Source: BQJU01 sp965229635 (GTDB lineage Bacteria; Bacteroidota; Bacteroidia; Chitinophagales; Saprospiraceae). Taken from it: a stretch of 64,000 bases of DNA. The notes under the pieces were generated by a model, which worked only from the letters and a program-made list of their open reading frames with translations, was not told the origin of the DNA and made no database searches. Location of the stretch: positions 5,332,001 through 5,396,000 of the forward strand of contig OZ245894.1 of assembly GCA_965229635.1 (NCBI GenBank), given 5' to 3'. Positions 35,601 through 43,137 of this stretch are shown here, piece after piece (the first letter of the stretch is position 1; the number at the start of each line of letters is the position of its first letter). A program made the translations under genes and the position numbers.

Positions 35601-35749
35601 CCCAGGCTATCGGCTGTGTAGACCAATATGCCTCTATCATAACGCAGCGATGGGGCATCCCCGATTTGGGCTGAACCCAAAATTGGAAACGACGCTATCA
35701 ACCAATAGACCAAAGCTTGAAGAAAATGATGGGAAATCTTTTTCTGCAT
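32615..35749 (-). CDS. Exported beta-helix plus DUF6298 two-domain protein
   Basis: A 1044-aa protein with signal peptide ending near residue 27 (IASFPILGSAQ). The first half (about 50-480) is a right-handed parallel beta-helix, starting ATATIQKAIDYVATLPIG and ILIEKGRYQLMGRLKIRQSGIVIRGRG, as in pectate-lyase-like and rhamnogalacturonase-like proteins. The second half (about 560-1030) resembles DUF6298. It has LLDHNYGLWYDRRRDDHERVRR, FNLWYWSRLKSFADQAEPKGK and ISAEFTGPLHFVEFWLDVIAEW, consistent with a TIM-barrel hydrolase related in style to DUF4038 enzymes. Two active domains on one chain are likely. The substrate is unknown; the genomic setting points to pectin side chains. Confidence 0.72.
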   Translation of the reverse strand: MQKKISHHFLQALVYWLIASFPILGSAQIGDAPSLRYDRGILVYTADSLGNQIPDFSFCGYQSSNVEIPLVPSVAVIKPMQGDATATIQKAIDYVATLPIGKDGFRGAILIEKGRYQLMGRLKIRQSGIVIRGRGKETILEATGFDRETLIRIEGEDDRQMSEPVAVDGYVPVGSTQLSVKSASVFKVGMQIQITRSSTQEWIERIGMDGFGGGTGWLKWKPGERDMAWERTITAIQGNLLTLDAPITTALDPAFGGGQISVLTWPGRIENVGIENLELLSAYNPDNPKDEDHCWNAISFEKVKNGWVRKLKFKHFAGSAVAIYETGSQITVQDCISTEPVSEIAGERRNTFFTMGQRTLFLRCYAAHGRHDFAAGFCAAGPNAFVQCTAYLPYDFSGSIDSWASGLLLDNLKIDGNAIRFKNLERDRQGAGWNAANSMIWQSNAAQIDCYQPAMAYNWAYGVWARFAGNGQWYEENSHINPASLFFAQLAARTGKERTTFENEILQYAGASTSKPSHEQAAEASAFAKEPAPDLLSLINRQEFSNESDQDLSSALVIESVENTMQNKPKSSSISLENGWLLYQGQLLTGRQMDVPWWRGDDRPFEAAKAQSAITRFVPGRQGRGYTDRIEEVVVEMDKRKVVLLDHNYGLWYDRRRDDHERVRRMEPDSWAPFYEQPFARTGQGQAWDLLSKYDLTKFNLWYWSRLKSFADQAEPKGKILLHQHYFQHNILEAGAHWADSPWRPANNVNETGFPDPPNYAGDKRIFFSEQFYDVTHPVRRALHRGYIRKCLDQLKDNSNILQSISAEFTGPLHFVEFWLDVIAEWKAENETKNLICLSATKDVQDAILQNPKYNQLIDVIDIKYWAYREDGSLYAPEGGIHLAPRQNARLESPGKRSFESVYRSVSEYRQQYPDKAVIYSENQDPRWGWAVFMAGGSLPPVMADMPQEFYTLAATLHPETPEAAAKCYALKNTNSDIVFYVEPKGKITHNLDRKKVYMSYFTNEGKQIKQERFKGKKMPFTYQNDTDAPVIICVHQQVWEEKS

Positions 35750-35771
35750 AAAAATAAACGGCGGTATTTTA

Positions 35772-35812
35772 GACCATGTTTACTGACCTCAGGTTGGCCG
35801 GCAAACATGGTC
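35772..35812 (-). promoter_or_regulatory. Intercistronic stem-loop
   Basis: A perfect 10-bp inverted repeat GACCATGTTT (35772-35781) / AAACATGGTC (35803-35812) has a 21-nt loop containing a further ACCT/AGGT dyad. It lies between the stop of the pectate lyase gene and the start of the beta-helix/DUF6298 gene. There is no strong T-run. It may act as a processing, stability or attenuation element within the long transcript. Confidence 0.5.
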
Positions 35813-35853
35813 ATAACTGTCAAAATGGGAAATTCGGGATTAGGCTCGAACCT

Positions 35854-37554
35854 TTACTTTGAATCGCAATCCTGGCTTTCAGCCAACGTATCGTGATTGT
35901 TCAAAAGGTTACTCCAATCTACGTGTTTGGTAGGATCGATACCATTGATGTATTTCTCAATATTGGTATATCCATCACCATTACAATCTTCCTGAGCATC
36001 TGTTGGATCATTAGGGTCAAGGCCCAATTTTGCATATTTTTCCTCCCATTCATCGGGCATACCGTCCATATCCGCATCGGCGTAGGGTTCTCCTTTGTAC
36101 TCGGGGTACCCTCCTACCTGGCTAGGCTCAGTAATGATACCCAATTTGTAAGAATCTGCCGGTAACCTACGGTGTTTGAACTGGGGCTCTGTCGGCTTGG
36201 CATCGGGAGCATATTCTATCTCTCCGGTTTTCACCACTCTGATGATTCTTTCATCTACCGCATCTCTTTTGGGCAATGTTGCACCGGCATTTTCCAAAAC
36301 GAATTTGTAGGCCGAATTGGCATCCATGATGGTCATCTCCGGCATAGGTAGTGGCTTGTCCCACTTGATCTGATCGCGATATTGACCGCTATTGGGCATG
36401 TCTTCTACCTGTACACCACCGTCCCAGTTGTCTTCAGTCACCCGCTTATTACCATCCACCACATTTCCGGTAACGTAAGCCCGACCAAAGGTCAGATAAC
36501 CCAATCGGCTACGTCCGGACTCCGGCTTCAAAAGACGGTGACTGATCGGGCGCTCCAGATCAGTAACGGGGCCGGGCTTAAAGTAGTTGTTGACGATATT
36601 GTACATGGCCCGGTAGTCGCCACCATCGATGGAGCGGTGCATCCAGTTGAAGACCACGTTATTGACAAAATTAAAAATACCATACCAGCCGATCGAAGGA
36701 TTTCTACCGGTATTATTGGCCCACAAATTGCGCATGAATGAGCAGTTTTCACCGCCAAGGGTACTACCAAAGGAATGGTTGTAGGTATCGAGTGCTTCGG
36801 AGAAAATCGAATTTTGAATGGTAATGTTTACCGTAGGTAATTTTTCTTCCTTAGGCTTGCCGGTGCCATCGTCATACATATGCCGGTACATCGACATATT
36901 TTCATCCAGCCCCCAGCTAGCCGAGACGTGATCAATCATAATATTGCCAATGGTATTGCCGCCGATGGCGTCATCTCTTCTTCCCACATTGGTTTCTCCC
37001 CTGCGGAAGCGCATGTGGCGAATGATGACATCGTGGGTGTCAATCCAAACGGTTTCACCGGCTACGCAAATTCCATCTCCCGGTGCTGTTTGCCCGGCAA
37101 TGGTCAGGTAAGGAGCCCGGATCATCAGCGGTGTTTTAAGGTGAATGATACCGGCCACATTGAATACAATAATTCTCGCCCCACCAGTTTCACAAGCTTC
37201 GCGCAGCGTACCAGGTCCGCTATCGGCCAGACTGGTCACCACCAATACCTTGCCACCGCGACCTCCTAAAGTGTACATTCCACCACCTTCGGCTCCCGGG
37301 AATGCTGGAATACTGGCCTGTGGAAGGTCGTAGGGTCTTTTGGCCCAGGGAATATACGGACGTCCCTCCGCTTCTTCTTTTTCAATAATGGGCAAGGCAA
37401 TTTCCCACATACTGTCGGAGTGGGCATAGGCCGCTTCCATCATCTTCCCCGTTTCCTTTTTTACCTCATCGGGCACCTGTGGGTATTGAGCTGTTGCAGA
37501 ATTGGTTATAAAGCAGAAAAAGAGCAGCAGCACTGCCATTTTCAGATGATTCAT
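35854..37554 (-). CDS. Exported pectate lyase without T9SS domain
   Basis: A 566-aa protein with a signal peptide (LLLFFCFITNSATAQ) and about 65 residues of spacer. The PL1-like beta-helix follows: AFPGAEGGGMYTLGGRGGKV, YLTIAGQTAPGDGICVAGE, HMRFRRGETNVGRRDDA and IMIDHVSASWGLDE. A C-terminal calcium-binding stretch reads DADMDGMPDEWEEKYAKLGLDP. It ends in a short Asp-rich tail without a sorting domain, so it is expected in the periplasm, unlike the two lyases next to it. It would act on oligogalacturonides already imported by SusCD. Confidence 0.88.
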   Translation of the reverse strand: MNHLKMAVLLLFFCFITNSATAQYPQVPDEVKKETGKMMEAAYAHSDSMWEIALPIIEKEEAEGRPYIPWAKRPYDLPQASIPAFPGAEGGGMYTLGGRGGKVLVVTSLADSGPGTLREACETGGARIIVFNVAGIIHLKTPLMIRAPYLTIAGQTAPGDGICVAGETVWIDTHDVIIRHMRFRRGETNVGRRDDAIGGNTIGNIMIDHVSASWGLDENMSMYRHMYDDGTGKPKEEKLPTVNITIQNSIFSEALDTYNHSFGSTLGGENCSFMRNLWANNTGRNPSIGWYGIFNFVNNVVFNWMHRSIDGGDYRAMYNIVNNYFKPGPVTDLERPISHRLLKPESGRSRLGYLTFGRAYVTGNVVDGNKRVTEDNWDGGVQVEDMPNSGQYRDQIKWDKPLPMPEMTIMDANSAYKFVLENAGATLPKRDAVDERIIRVVKTGEIEYAPDAKPTEPQFKHRRLPADSYKLGIITEPSQVGGYPEYKGEPYADADMDGMPDEWEEKYAKLGLDPNDPTDAQEDCNGDGYTNIEKYINGIDPTKHVDWSNLLNNHDTLAESQDCDSK

Positions 37555-37597
37555 ATCGAGTGTTTTAGTTTTAAAAATAGATTACCCTAAGTTAAGT

Positions 37598-39391
37598 TTA
37601 CTCTCTTATTATTTGGGCTCTTCGGGTAACAGATAGATTGTCGGCAGTGAAGGCTTTTAGCACATACACGCCGGTTGGCAATCCTCCAATGTTCATGGAA
37701 TGAATACCTCCTTCATCCTTAAAAGATTTCATCAACTGTCCGGACAATCCGTATAGTTCTGCGCGAACAATCGGTTGATCGCTTTCAATGGTCAACAGTC
37801 CTGAAGTAGGATTTGGGTATATTCTAAAATTGGCGATAGTCTCTTCCGCATCGTTGGTAGAGGTGACCAACAATCCATGCAAATAAAGTTCCAGATTGCT
37901 GTAGCCGCTACCGGTAATGATGCGGCCATCATCATAGTTCATCGGGTCGAGCCCGTTGGCAAGCTCCCAATAATTGGGAATTCCATCGTGGTCCGAATCG
38001 AGTGGAGCGTCTGTTGAAATTCCGTATACATCCCAGGCAGTCATTATCTCTCGCAGGGAATCGGGTACCAGATTGAGTTGTGTATCAATGATCCCGGAAT
38101 CAATTCCCTTGACTGGCGTGGTGAGCGTGTCTCCTCTTACAAACACGTATCTTTCGATAGGGCTTTCGCCCAATAACTCTTCGATGACTCTGGTATCAAT
38201 GGCATCTCTAACCGGGCGCACAGCACCGGCATAATTCAGCACAGACTGAAAGGCATCCTCTGCTGTTTCCGTATAATTAGCGTATTGTTCCAATGCTCCA
38301 TCCGATTGCACAAATTCCTCGTCATGCCTGATGTTACTGATTCCACCAACATCCGAACCATCAACTCCCAGCCAGTTGTCAGCAGTCATATCAGGATGAC
38401 CTTCCATTACATTGCCGGAAAAATACCATCCAGCAAACCCCTCGTCCCCCATCGATGGGCGAGCAAAATAGACACTTGAAGGCGTAGATGGTCCAGGAAT
38501 AAAATAATTGTTCACTACATTGGTATGGCAAAATCCCTCGCCATCGGTATACTTCCATTCTCCACCATAGAAAGAATTGGATTTACCCCAATTGTAATTC
38601 ACATTATTGCGATAGTCAACAAGTGCTTCAATATCGTTTTCATTAGAGCCGTTTATGCGTGGCATGCGCGAATTATGATGGGCCAGCAGGTTGTGATGAT
38701 AACTGGCATATTCTCCGCCCCACTGGGTAGCATAGCCTCTTGGGCCTTTATGGTGAAAAGAATGGTACAAGGATTCGCTGATGATACACCATTGGACCGT
38801 GGTATTGCTGTTACTTGAAAAATGGGTCGTCTCTTCAATGGCCCAACTCATGGAACAATGGTCAATGATGAAATTGCTGCCATTTTCAATTCTAAATGCC
38901 GAGGTTTCCTGTCCCAATTCATCGCCAGGGCGAAATCTCAAATATTGAATAATCAAGTTATTGCTGCCCGAGAAATTCACAGTACCTCCTCTTATACAAA
39001 TACCATCGCCCGGGGCAGTTTGTCCGGCAATGGTAATGTTGTTGCGATTTACTCTCAATTCATCCTGAAGATAAATGACTCCTCCAACCCGAAAAACAAT
39101 CGTAATCGGCAAGGCATACAGATAAGTACCCAGAATCGGATCTTGTCTTTCCTCAATTGCCTGATCAAAAGCCCAACGGAAACTACCTTCCGGAGGATTT
39201 TCTACATCATCTTCCAACGTTGTTACTTCTATTACTTCATTCCTATTATTGCTACCATCGCCTCTACCTCCGGAGGCAAATCGGCCATAACCCTCCGCTC
39301 CAGGAAAAGCTATAGTCTGAGCAATTGCACTCCAGGTTAATGTAGCAAAGAACACTGCCAGAAACAATACTTTTTTTATATTACTATTCAT
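37598..39391 (-). CDS. T9SS-secreted pectate lyase (copy 2 of a tandem pair)
   Basis: A 597-aa protein with a signal peptide (FLAVFFATLTWSAIAQ), a PL1-like beta-helix (AFPGAEGYGRFASGGRGDG, NNITIAGQTAPGDGICIRGG, FIIDHCSMSWAIEE, HHNSRMPRINGS), the DSDHDGIPNYWELANGLDP calcium-binding stretch and a C-terminal type A sorting domain (FRIYPNPTSGLLTIESDQ... to the end). T9SS cargo is exported through the outer membrane, so this enzyme works on the surface on long pectin. It is very similar along its whole length to the gene at 39401-41209, 9 nt upstream, marking a tandem duplication. Confidence 0.92.
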   Translation of the reverse strand: MNSNIKKVLFLAVFFATLTWSAIAQTIAFPGAEGYGRFASGGRGDGSNNRNEVIEVTTLEDDVENPPEGSFRWAFDQAIEERQDPILGTYLYALPITIVFRVGGVIYLQDELRVNRNNITIAGQTAPGDGICIRGGTVNFSGSNNLIIQYLRFRPGDELGQETSAFRIENGSNFIIDHCSMSWAIEETTHFSSNSNTTVQWCIISESLYHSFHHKGPRGYATQWGGEYASYHHNLLAHHNSRMPRINGSNENDIEALVDYRNNVNYNWGKSNSFYGGEWKYTDGEGFCHTNVVNNYFIPGPSTPSSVYFARPSMGDEGFAGWYFSGNVMEGHPDMTADNWLGVDGSDVGGISNIRHDEEFVQSDGALEQYANYTETAEDAFQSVLNYAGAVRPVRDAIDTRVIEELLGESPIERYVFVRGDTLTTPVKGIDSGIIDTQLNLVPDSLREIMTAWDVYGISTDAPLDSDHDGIPNYWELANGLDPMNYDDGRIITGSGYSNLELYLHGLLVTSTNDAEETIANFRIYPNPTSGLLTIESDQPIVRAELYGLSGQLMKSFKDEGGIHSMNIGGLPTGVYVLKAFTADNLSVTRRAQIIRE

Positions 39392-39400
39392 GATGTTTTC

Positions 39401-41209
39401 CTAATTTATGACCTGGACTTTACGCGTGATCGACAAGTTCTCAACAGTCGAGGCTTTTAGTATGTAGATACCAACTGGTAATTCCCGGGAAACCTGGATA
39501 GTACTGATTCCACCGTCATTTTCAACCGTCATTAAGTGCTTTCCCTCCAACCCCAAAATATCAACACGAACAATTGGCTGATCACTTTCAATCGTCAATT
39601 GTCCCGAGGTTGGATTTGGGTAAATTTTAAAGTTGGTAATGGCCTCTTCAACATCATGGGTAGAGGTAACCAACAATCCATGCAAATAGATTTCCAGATT
39701 ACTGTAGCCATTACCGGTAATGATGCGGCCGTCATCATAGTTCATTGGATCGAGGTTGTGGGCCAATTCCCAGTCATCGGGAATGCCGTCATGGTCAGTA
39801 TCCAATGGTGCATCAGTAGAAGTGGTGTAGATATCCCAGGCTGTTGTTGTTTCTTGCAAGGAATCAGGAACAAGGTTTGCCGGTGTATCGATGATCCCTG
39901 AGGAGGTGCCCGTCACCGGAGTTTCCAGTGTATCACCAGCCAGGTATTCGTAGCGTACAACGGGAACTTCTCCTGCCACTTCCGCCACGACACGTGCATC
40001 GATAGCATCCCTTACCGGAAGGATCGCTCCGGCGTAGTTCAGCACCGCATCATAAGCATTTTCAGCTGAATGGGTATAGTTATCGTACATCTCCAATTCA
40101 CCATCCGACTGTACAAATTCTTCGTCTGAACGGATGTTGTTGGTACCACCAACTTCTGAGCCATCCACGCCCAGCCAATTGTCATTGGTGAGGTTGGGAT
40201 AGCCTTCCATGATGTTGCCGGAAAAAAACCACCCGGCGTAGCCGTCCAGCGGAATATCCTGCCGATTGAGGGAAGGACGGGCAAAAATGACCGTACCACT
40301 GGTGGCTGGGCCGGGTTTAAAATAATTATTCACCACGTTGGTATGACAAAATCCTTGTCCATTTGTATTTTCCCACTCGCCACCGTAAAAAGCGCCGGTG
40401 CTTCTCCAGTTGTAGTTCACATTATTGCGATAATCTACCAAAGATTCAATGTCGTTTGGATTTGATCCGTTAATGCGTGGCATTCTGGAATTGTGATGCG
40501 CCAGCAGGTTGTGATGGTAGCTGGCATATTCACCGCCCCACTGTGTAGCATATCCGCGACTCCCCTTGGGGTGATATGACGAGTACAGTGATTCGCTAAT
40601 GATACACCACTGCACCGTACTGTGGGAGTTACTGGAAAAATGGGTCGCCTCCTCAATGGTCCAGCTCATGGAGCAGTGATCAATGATGAAGTTTCCTCCG
40701 TTTTCGATTCTAAATGCCGAGGTGATATACCCTTGTTCATCACCGGGACGAAACCGGATATGTTGGATAATCAGGTTATTGCTCCCCGAGAAATTCACTG
40801 TTGCTCCACGGATACAAATACCATCACCAGGTGCCGTTTGACCGGCAATGGTGATGTTGTTACGGTCTACTCTCAATTCGTCTTGTAGGTTAATCACTCC
40901 ACCTACTCGGAAGACAACTGTAATCGGCAACGGATACAAATAGGTGCCGAGGATCGGGTCTTCACGCTCTTCGATGGCCTGTTTAAATGCCCAGCGCAGA
41001 CTACCTTCCGGTGGATTCTCCGCATCATCTTCCAGGGTGGTTACCTCAATGACCTCATTTCGATTGTTATTTCCATCACCTCTACCTCCGGTGGCAAACC
41101 GCCCATATCCTTCCGCACCCGGAAATGCAATCACTTGCGCAAAAGCAGCACCGGCAATTTGAGTGAAGAACAATAAGAATATCAGGCATTTGATTAGGTT
41201 GTGATTCAT
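39401..41209 (-). CDS. T9SS-secreted pectate lyase (copy 1 of a tandem pair)
   Basis: A 602-aa paralogue of the gene at 37598-39391 with the same order of parts: signal peptide (LLFFTQIAGAAFAQ), PL1-like beta-helix (AFPGAEGYGRFATGGRGDG, FIIDHCSMSWTIEEATHF, HHNSRMPRINGS), calcium-binding DTDHDGIPDDWELAHNLDP, and T9SS type A domain (FKIYPNPTSGQLTIESDQ). Differences include a short insertion in the helix (RPSLNRQDIPLDGYAG) and altered surface loops, so substrate form may differ slightly. It directly follows SusD, which places initial surface depolymerisation with the import complex. Confidence 0.92.
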   Translation of the reverse strand: MNHNLIKCLIFLLFFTQIAGAAFAQVIAFPGAEGYGRFATGGRGDGNNNRNEVIEVTTLEDDAENPPEGSLRWAFKQAIEEREDPILGTYLYPLPITVVFRVGGVINLQDELRVDRNNITIAGQTAPGDGICIRGATVNFSGSNNLIIQHIRFRPGDEQGYITSAFRIENGGNFIIDHCSMSWTIEEATHFSSNSHSTVQWCIISESLYSSYHPKGSRGYATQWGGEYASYHHNLLAHHNSRMPRINGSNPNDIESLVDYRNNVNYNWRSTGAFYGGEWENTNGQGFCHTNVVNNYFKPGPATSGTVIFARPSLNRQDIPLDGYAGWFFSGNIMEGYPNLTNDNWLGVDGSEVGGTNNIRSDEEFVQSDGELEMYDNYTHSAENAYDAVLNYAGAILPVRDAIDARVVAEVAGEVPVVRYEYLAGDTLETPVTGTSSGIIDTPANLVPDSLQETTTAWDIYTTSTDAPLDTDHDGIPDDWELAHNLDPMNYDDGRIITGNGYSNLEIYLHGLLVTSTHDVEEAITNFKIYPNPTSGQLTIESDQPIVRVDILGLEGKHLMTVENDGGISTIQVSRELPVGIYILKASTVENLSITRKVQVIN

Positions 41210-41284
41210 GTCAAGTTCTTTTGTTTATGCTTTCTTAATCCTTAATGTGGTTATGAAGGTGTCATGCAGACAACAAACCAGTAC

Positions 41285-43126
41285 TTATTCAGCAAGTGGG
41301 TCAAATGTTCCATTTACCCAACCGATCGTTTGTTCCACCGCCGGGCTGGTATTCAAAAAGCCGGAAGGCACGGCAAAAAAGTCGTACAATTCCTGGTAAT
41401 TAAAGTCTTGTTGCGTACCATCAACAATACTTTCCATAGCCTTGATATTGGTGGTGAAATAGGTATTGTAGGTTTCCGCATCCTCAATATCGACAGGATG
41501 TAGCACGACCAGGGTATCAATCCGTTTCCAACCAAAATAAGGTGAACTATTATCGGTAATGGTTTGGTCCCATGGAGACTTTGGCCGGATATCCAGGCCG
41601 TGGCGCTGAGTGCCATTCAGCTTTTTCACGTATTGGCCAAGGTCATTTCGATACATTAATCTTCTTCGCAAATCCCAATAGCGCTTATTTTCAAAAGCAA
41701 ACTCTACCTGTCGTTCGATCATGATCAACTCACGCAACTGTTCCTTGCTTGCACCACCAGGGAGCCCGTAGAAACCATCGCCCGCTTCAATGCCAGCCCT
41801 TTCGCGAATGCGACCGACGAGTTCCAAAGCTTCACTCCGCTTATCAATTTCATTGGCACATTCCGCAAGGTTCAATAAAACCTCTGCATACCGGATTTCC
41901 TGCCAGGAAGTGCTGGTTTGAGAAACATTGTTTTCAGCAATATTCGGGTCCGTAGCCTTTCTATTGTAAAAGCCGGTGGCAGGCGTACGGTTGTTTTCCA
42001 ATCTGAAACGCAAAAAAGTCCAGATCTTGGTGATATCCCGACCATTCATTTCCCAGTCACTGCCATTGTATGCGATCGTTGCATAAAAACGTGGATCCCG
42101 GTCTCTCCAGAAATAGGTGGCATCATATCCTGAAGTTGGATCATCAATGTGTTTTCCATTACTCATGGGAAAGGCTTCCACCAATTCCAGCGTTGGTGTG
42201 GCTGAACCATCGCCGCCCCCGGAAGGTGGCCGTACGGATCCTTCCCAGCCACTGGTATAATCGGCACCGGCACTGGCGCTAAATCTTTTGTAAAGAACCG
42301 CTTCCGGGTTGCTCACTACATCGGTAGTAAAGATCATACTGAAATCCGGATACAAAGCCCGGGGCATCGTCATTTGCGAAAGCAAATCGACTGCCTGAGT
42401 ATTGGCATCATATGCGCGTTGCCAACGACTGGCATCATTGCCGCGATTAAACAAGGGACTTGCCCAACCGAGCAATACCCGCCCCTTAAAAGCTGCCGCT
42501 GCACCACTGGTGATTCGCCCTTTGTTAGCATCCAACTGCCAATCAACGGGAAGATATTGTATGGCCAGATCAAGGTCTGCAACGATAAAATCGATCGCTT
42601 CGCTAGTCTTACTTCTAGTGATATTCAGGTCCGCTTCAAAAAACGGGTCCTGCACTCTATCCACCAAAGGAATGCCTCCGTACAACCTAACCATCTCCCA
42701 ATAACGCCAGGCTCTGAAAAACAAAGCCTGTCCCATAATGGGATTTTTAACCTGATCTGGCAAGGAAGACTCCAGCAAGCCATCAAGACAAATATTGATC
42801 TGTCTGATCAACCGGTAATTTTCCTTGTGCAGTACGGTTACCGCATTGATATCAGTGGGTGTTACAAAGCCGTACACCAAATCCGTGATATCCTGCGAAG
42901 AGGAATAGCTTTCATCGGTTAAGGCCCGATTTTCTCCCAAAGACATATCGGGCATGTTGTCTTCGTATAGATTATTGACATACAAGATGGCTTGGTCTTC
43001 ATCTTCCCAAATTTCATCATCGATGACATTCAGGTCACGCTTATCGAGCACTTTGGTACAACTTGCCACCAAAAGAACCAGCAGTATGCCAAAGGCAGGA
43101 AGCCATTTATTAATTGAAATACTCAT
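41285..43126 (-). CDS. SusD/RagB-family surface glycan-binding lipoprotein
   Basis: A 613-aa lipoprotein (lipobox LLVLLVASC, Cys23). It shows the SusD pattern: the N-terminal helical region (NVIDDEIWEDEDQAILYVNNLYED), four-TPR-like core (NICLDGLLESSLP, ALFFRAWRYWEMVRLYGGIPLVD, GRITSGAAAAFKGRVLLGWASP) and the C-terminal region WQEIRYAEVLLNLAECANE and RQVEFAFENKRYWDLRRR. It would cap the SusC barrel and bind glycan on the cell surface. It lies 11 nt downstream of SusC. The glycan is not identifiable from SusD alone; the linked lyases indicate pectin. Confidence 0.95.
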   Translation of the reverse strand: MSISINKWLPAFGILLVLLVASCTKVLDKRDLNVIDDEIWEDEDQAILYVNNLYEDNMPDMSLGENRALTDESYSSSQDITDLVYGFVTPTDINAVTVLHKENYRLIRQINICLDGLLESSLPDQVKNPIMGQALFFRAWRYWEMVRLYGGIPLVDRVQDPFFEADLNITRSKTSEAIDFIVADLDLAIQYLPVDWQLDANKGRITSGAAAAFKGRVLLGWASPLFNRGNDASRWQRAYDANTQAVDLLSQMTMPRALYPDFSMIFTTDVVSNPEAVLYKRFSASAGADYTSGWEGSVRPPSGGGDGSATPTLELVEAFPMSNGKHIDDPTSGYDATYFWRDRDPRFYATIAYNGSDWEMNGRDITKIWTFLRFRLENNRTPATGFYNRKATDPNIAENNVSQTSTSWQEIRYAEVLLNLAECANEIDKRSEALELVGRIRERAGIEAGDGFYGLPGGASKEQLRELIMIERQVEFAFENKRYWDLRRRLMYRNDLGQYVKKLNGTQRHGLDIRPKSPWDQTITDNSSPYFGWKRIDTLVVLHPVDIEDAETYNTYFTTNIKAMESIVDGTQQDFNYQELYDFFAVPSGFLNTSPAVEQTIGWVNGTFDPLAE

Positions 43127-43137
43127 CTTCTACAATT

